Source: Prosthecobacter sp. SYSU 5D2
GTDB taxonomy: Bacteria; Verrucomicrobiota; Verrucomicrobiia; Verrucomicrobiales; Verrucomicrobiaceae
Direction: 5' to 3'
DNA length: 64,000 bases
Assembly: GCF_039655865.1 (NCBI RefSeq)
Contig: NZ_JBBYXL010000003.1
Location: 372,001 to 436,000 of the forward strand
In this document: piece after piece, positions 63,808 to 64,000 of the stretch
Layout: every line of letters starts with the position of its first letter
Position numbering within the stretch: the stretch's first letter is position 1
Notes under the pieces: generated by a model
Databases searched by the model: none
What the model was told of the DNA's origin: nothing
What the model saw: only the letters and a program-made list of their open reading frames with translations
Translations under genes and position numbers: made by a program

Positions 63808-64000
63808 TTAGCCTTGCAGCTTGGTGACAGATTCAGTTTCGACGCTCTGCTTCACACGGTAGAGCGCCACAATGATGGCAAGGCCGACGGCCACCTCAGC
63901 GGCCGCCACGGTAATGGTGAAGAAGACCAGGGACTGCGCGGCATAATCCGGCAGACCTTCCGTGACCTGAAACCGGGAAAAAGCGACCAGCGTCAGGTTG
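63808..64000 (-). CDS. nuoK: NADH-quinone oxidoreductase subunit K, C-terminal part
   Basis: The minus strand is open from the window edge to a TAA at 63810-63808, giving 64 residues. The sequence FFTITVAAAEVAVGLAIIVA is the last membrane helix of NuoK, with the conserved AAAE glutamate, and the preceding NLTLVAFSRF is the usual loop. NuoK is a three-helix subunit of the membrane arm next to NuoL in the operon order J-K-L-M-N. The N-terminal part lies beyond the window. Confidence 0.95.
   Translation of the reverse strand, partial: NLTLVAFSRFQVTEGLPDYAAQSLVFFTITVAAAEVAVGLAIIVALYRVKQSVETESVTKLQG

Overview
This window looks like a chromosomal segment of a Verrucomicrobiota bacterium, probably Verrucomicrobiaceae (Prosthecobacter/Verrucomicrobium-like). 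That is an inference from family content: an exosortase with a PEP-CTERM protein, a Tat-exported Gfo/Idh/MocA oxidoreductase, a large beta-helix protein with the C-terminal layout common in this phylum, and moderately high GC. No rRNA, tRNA, insertion sequence, phage gene or CRISPR array was recognised.

Layout. (1) 1-16.7 kb, minus strand: a tightly packed cell-envelope block. It holds a CapK-like adenylyl-transferase family protein (cut by the window edge), a PHP phosphoesterase, a PEP-CTERM protein, a membrane acyltransferase, a fused exosortase/EpsI protein, two GT4 glycosyltransferases, two methyltransferases, an O-antigen ligase/polymerase, a GT9 heptosyltransferase-like protein, a Wzx-like flippase, another FkbM methyltransferase, the heptose genes gmhA and hldA, a small membrane-anchored protein and DAHP synthase. 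(2) 16.7-21.1 kb: single genes (RRM protein, MnmM-type methyltransferase, fatty acid hydroxylase, coiled-coil protein, metallophosphoesterase) and a noncoding stretch with strong secondary-structure potential. (3) 21.1-50.8 kb, minus strand: a second, larger polysaccharide locus. It carries a Wzy-like polymerase with TPRs, a WecA/TagO-type initiating transferase, eleven glycosyltransferases, a WcaF-like acetyltransferase, a Wzy-like polymerase, two FkbM and three other methyltransferases, a 945-residue secreted beta-helix protein, a Wzx-like flippase, and rfbA/rfbB. At 37.2-38.8 kb it has an AT-richer patch with remnants of decayed genes. (4) 51-58.7 kb: a two-domain FGE-like protein, a TPR protein, a cyclic-nucleotide-binding-fold protein, a DoxX-like protein, a Tat oxidoreductase, a discoidin-like secreted protein, a perfect terminator and a small membrane protein. 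(5) 58.9-64 kb, minus strand: the distal part of a complex I operon, nuoK(partial)-L-M-N.

How they fit. A WecA-like enzyme would load the first sugar onto undecaprenyl phosphate. The GT2/GT4 enzymes extend it, methyl- and acetyltransferases decorate it, the Wzx proteins flip it, and the Wzy/ligase proteins polymerise or transfer it. gmhA, hldA and the GT9 protein suggest a heptose-containing LPS core in block 1; rfbA and rfbB supply dTDP-4-keto-6-deoxyglucose in block 3. The exosortase, inside the same block as a PEP-CTERM substrate, couples protein sorting to surface polysaccharide, as proposed for this family in general. Many genes overlap by one or four bases, so long translationally coupled operons are likely. 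No Wza/Wzc export system, ABC exporter, rfbC or rfbD is present here.
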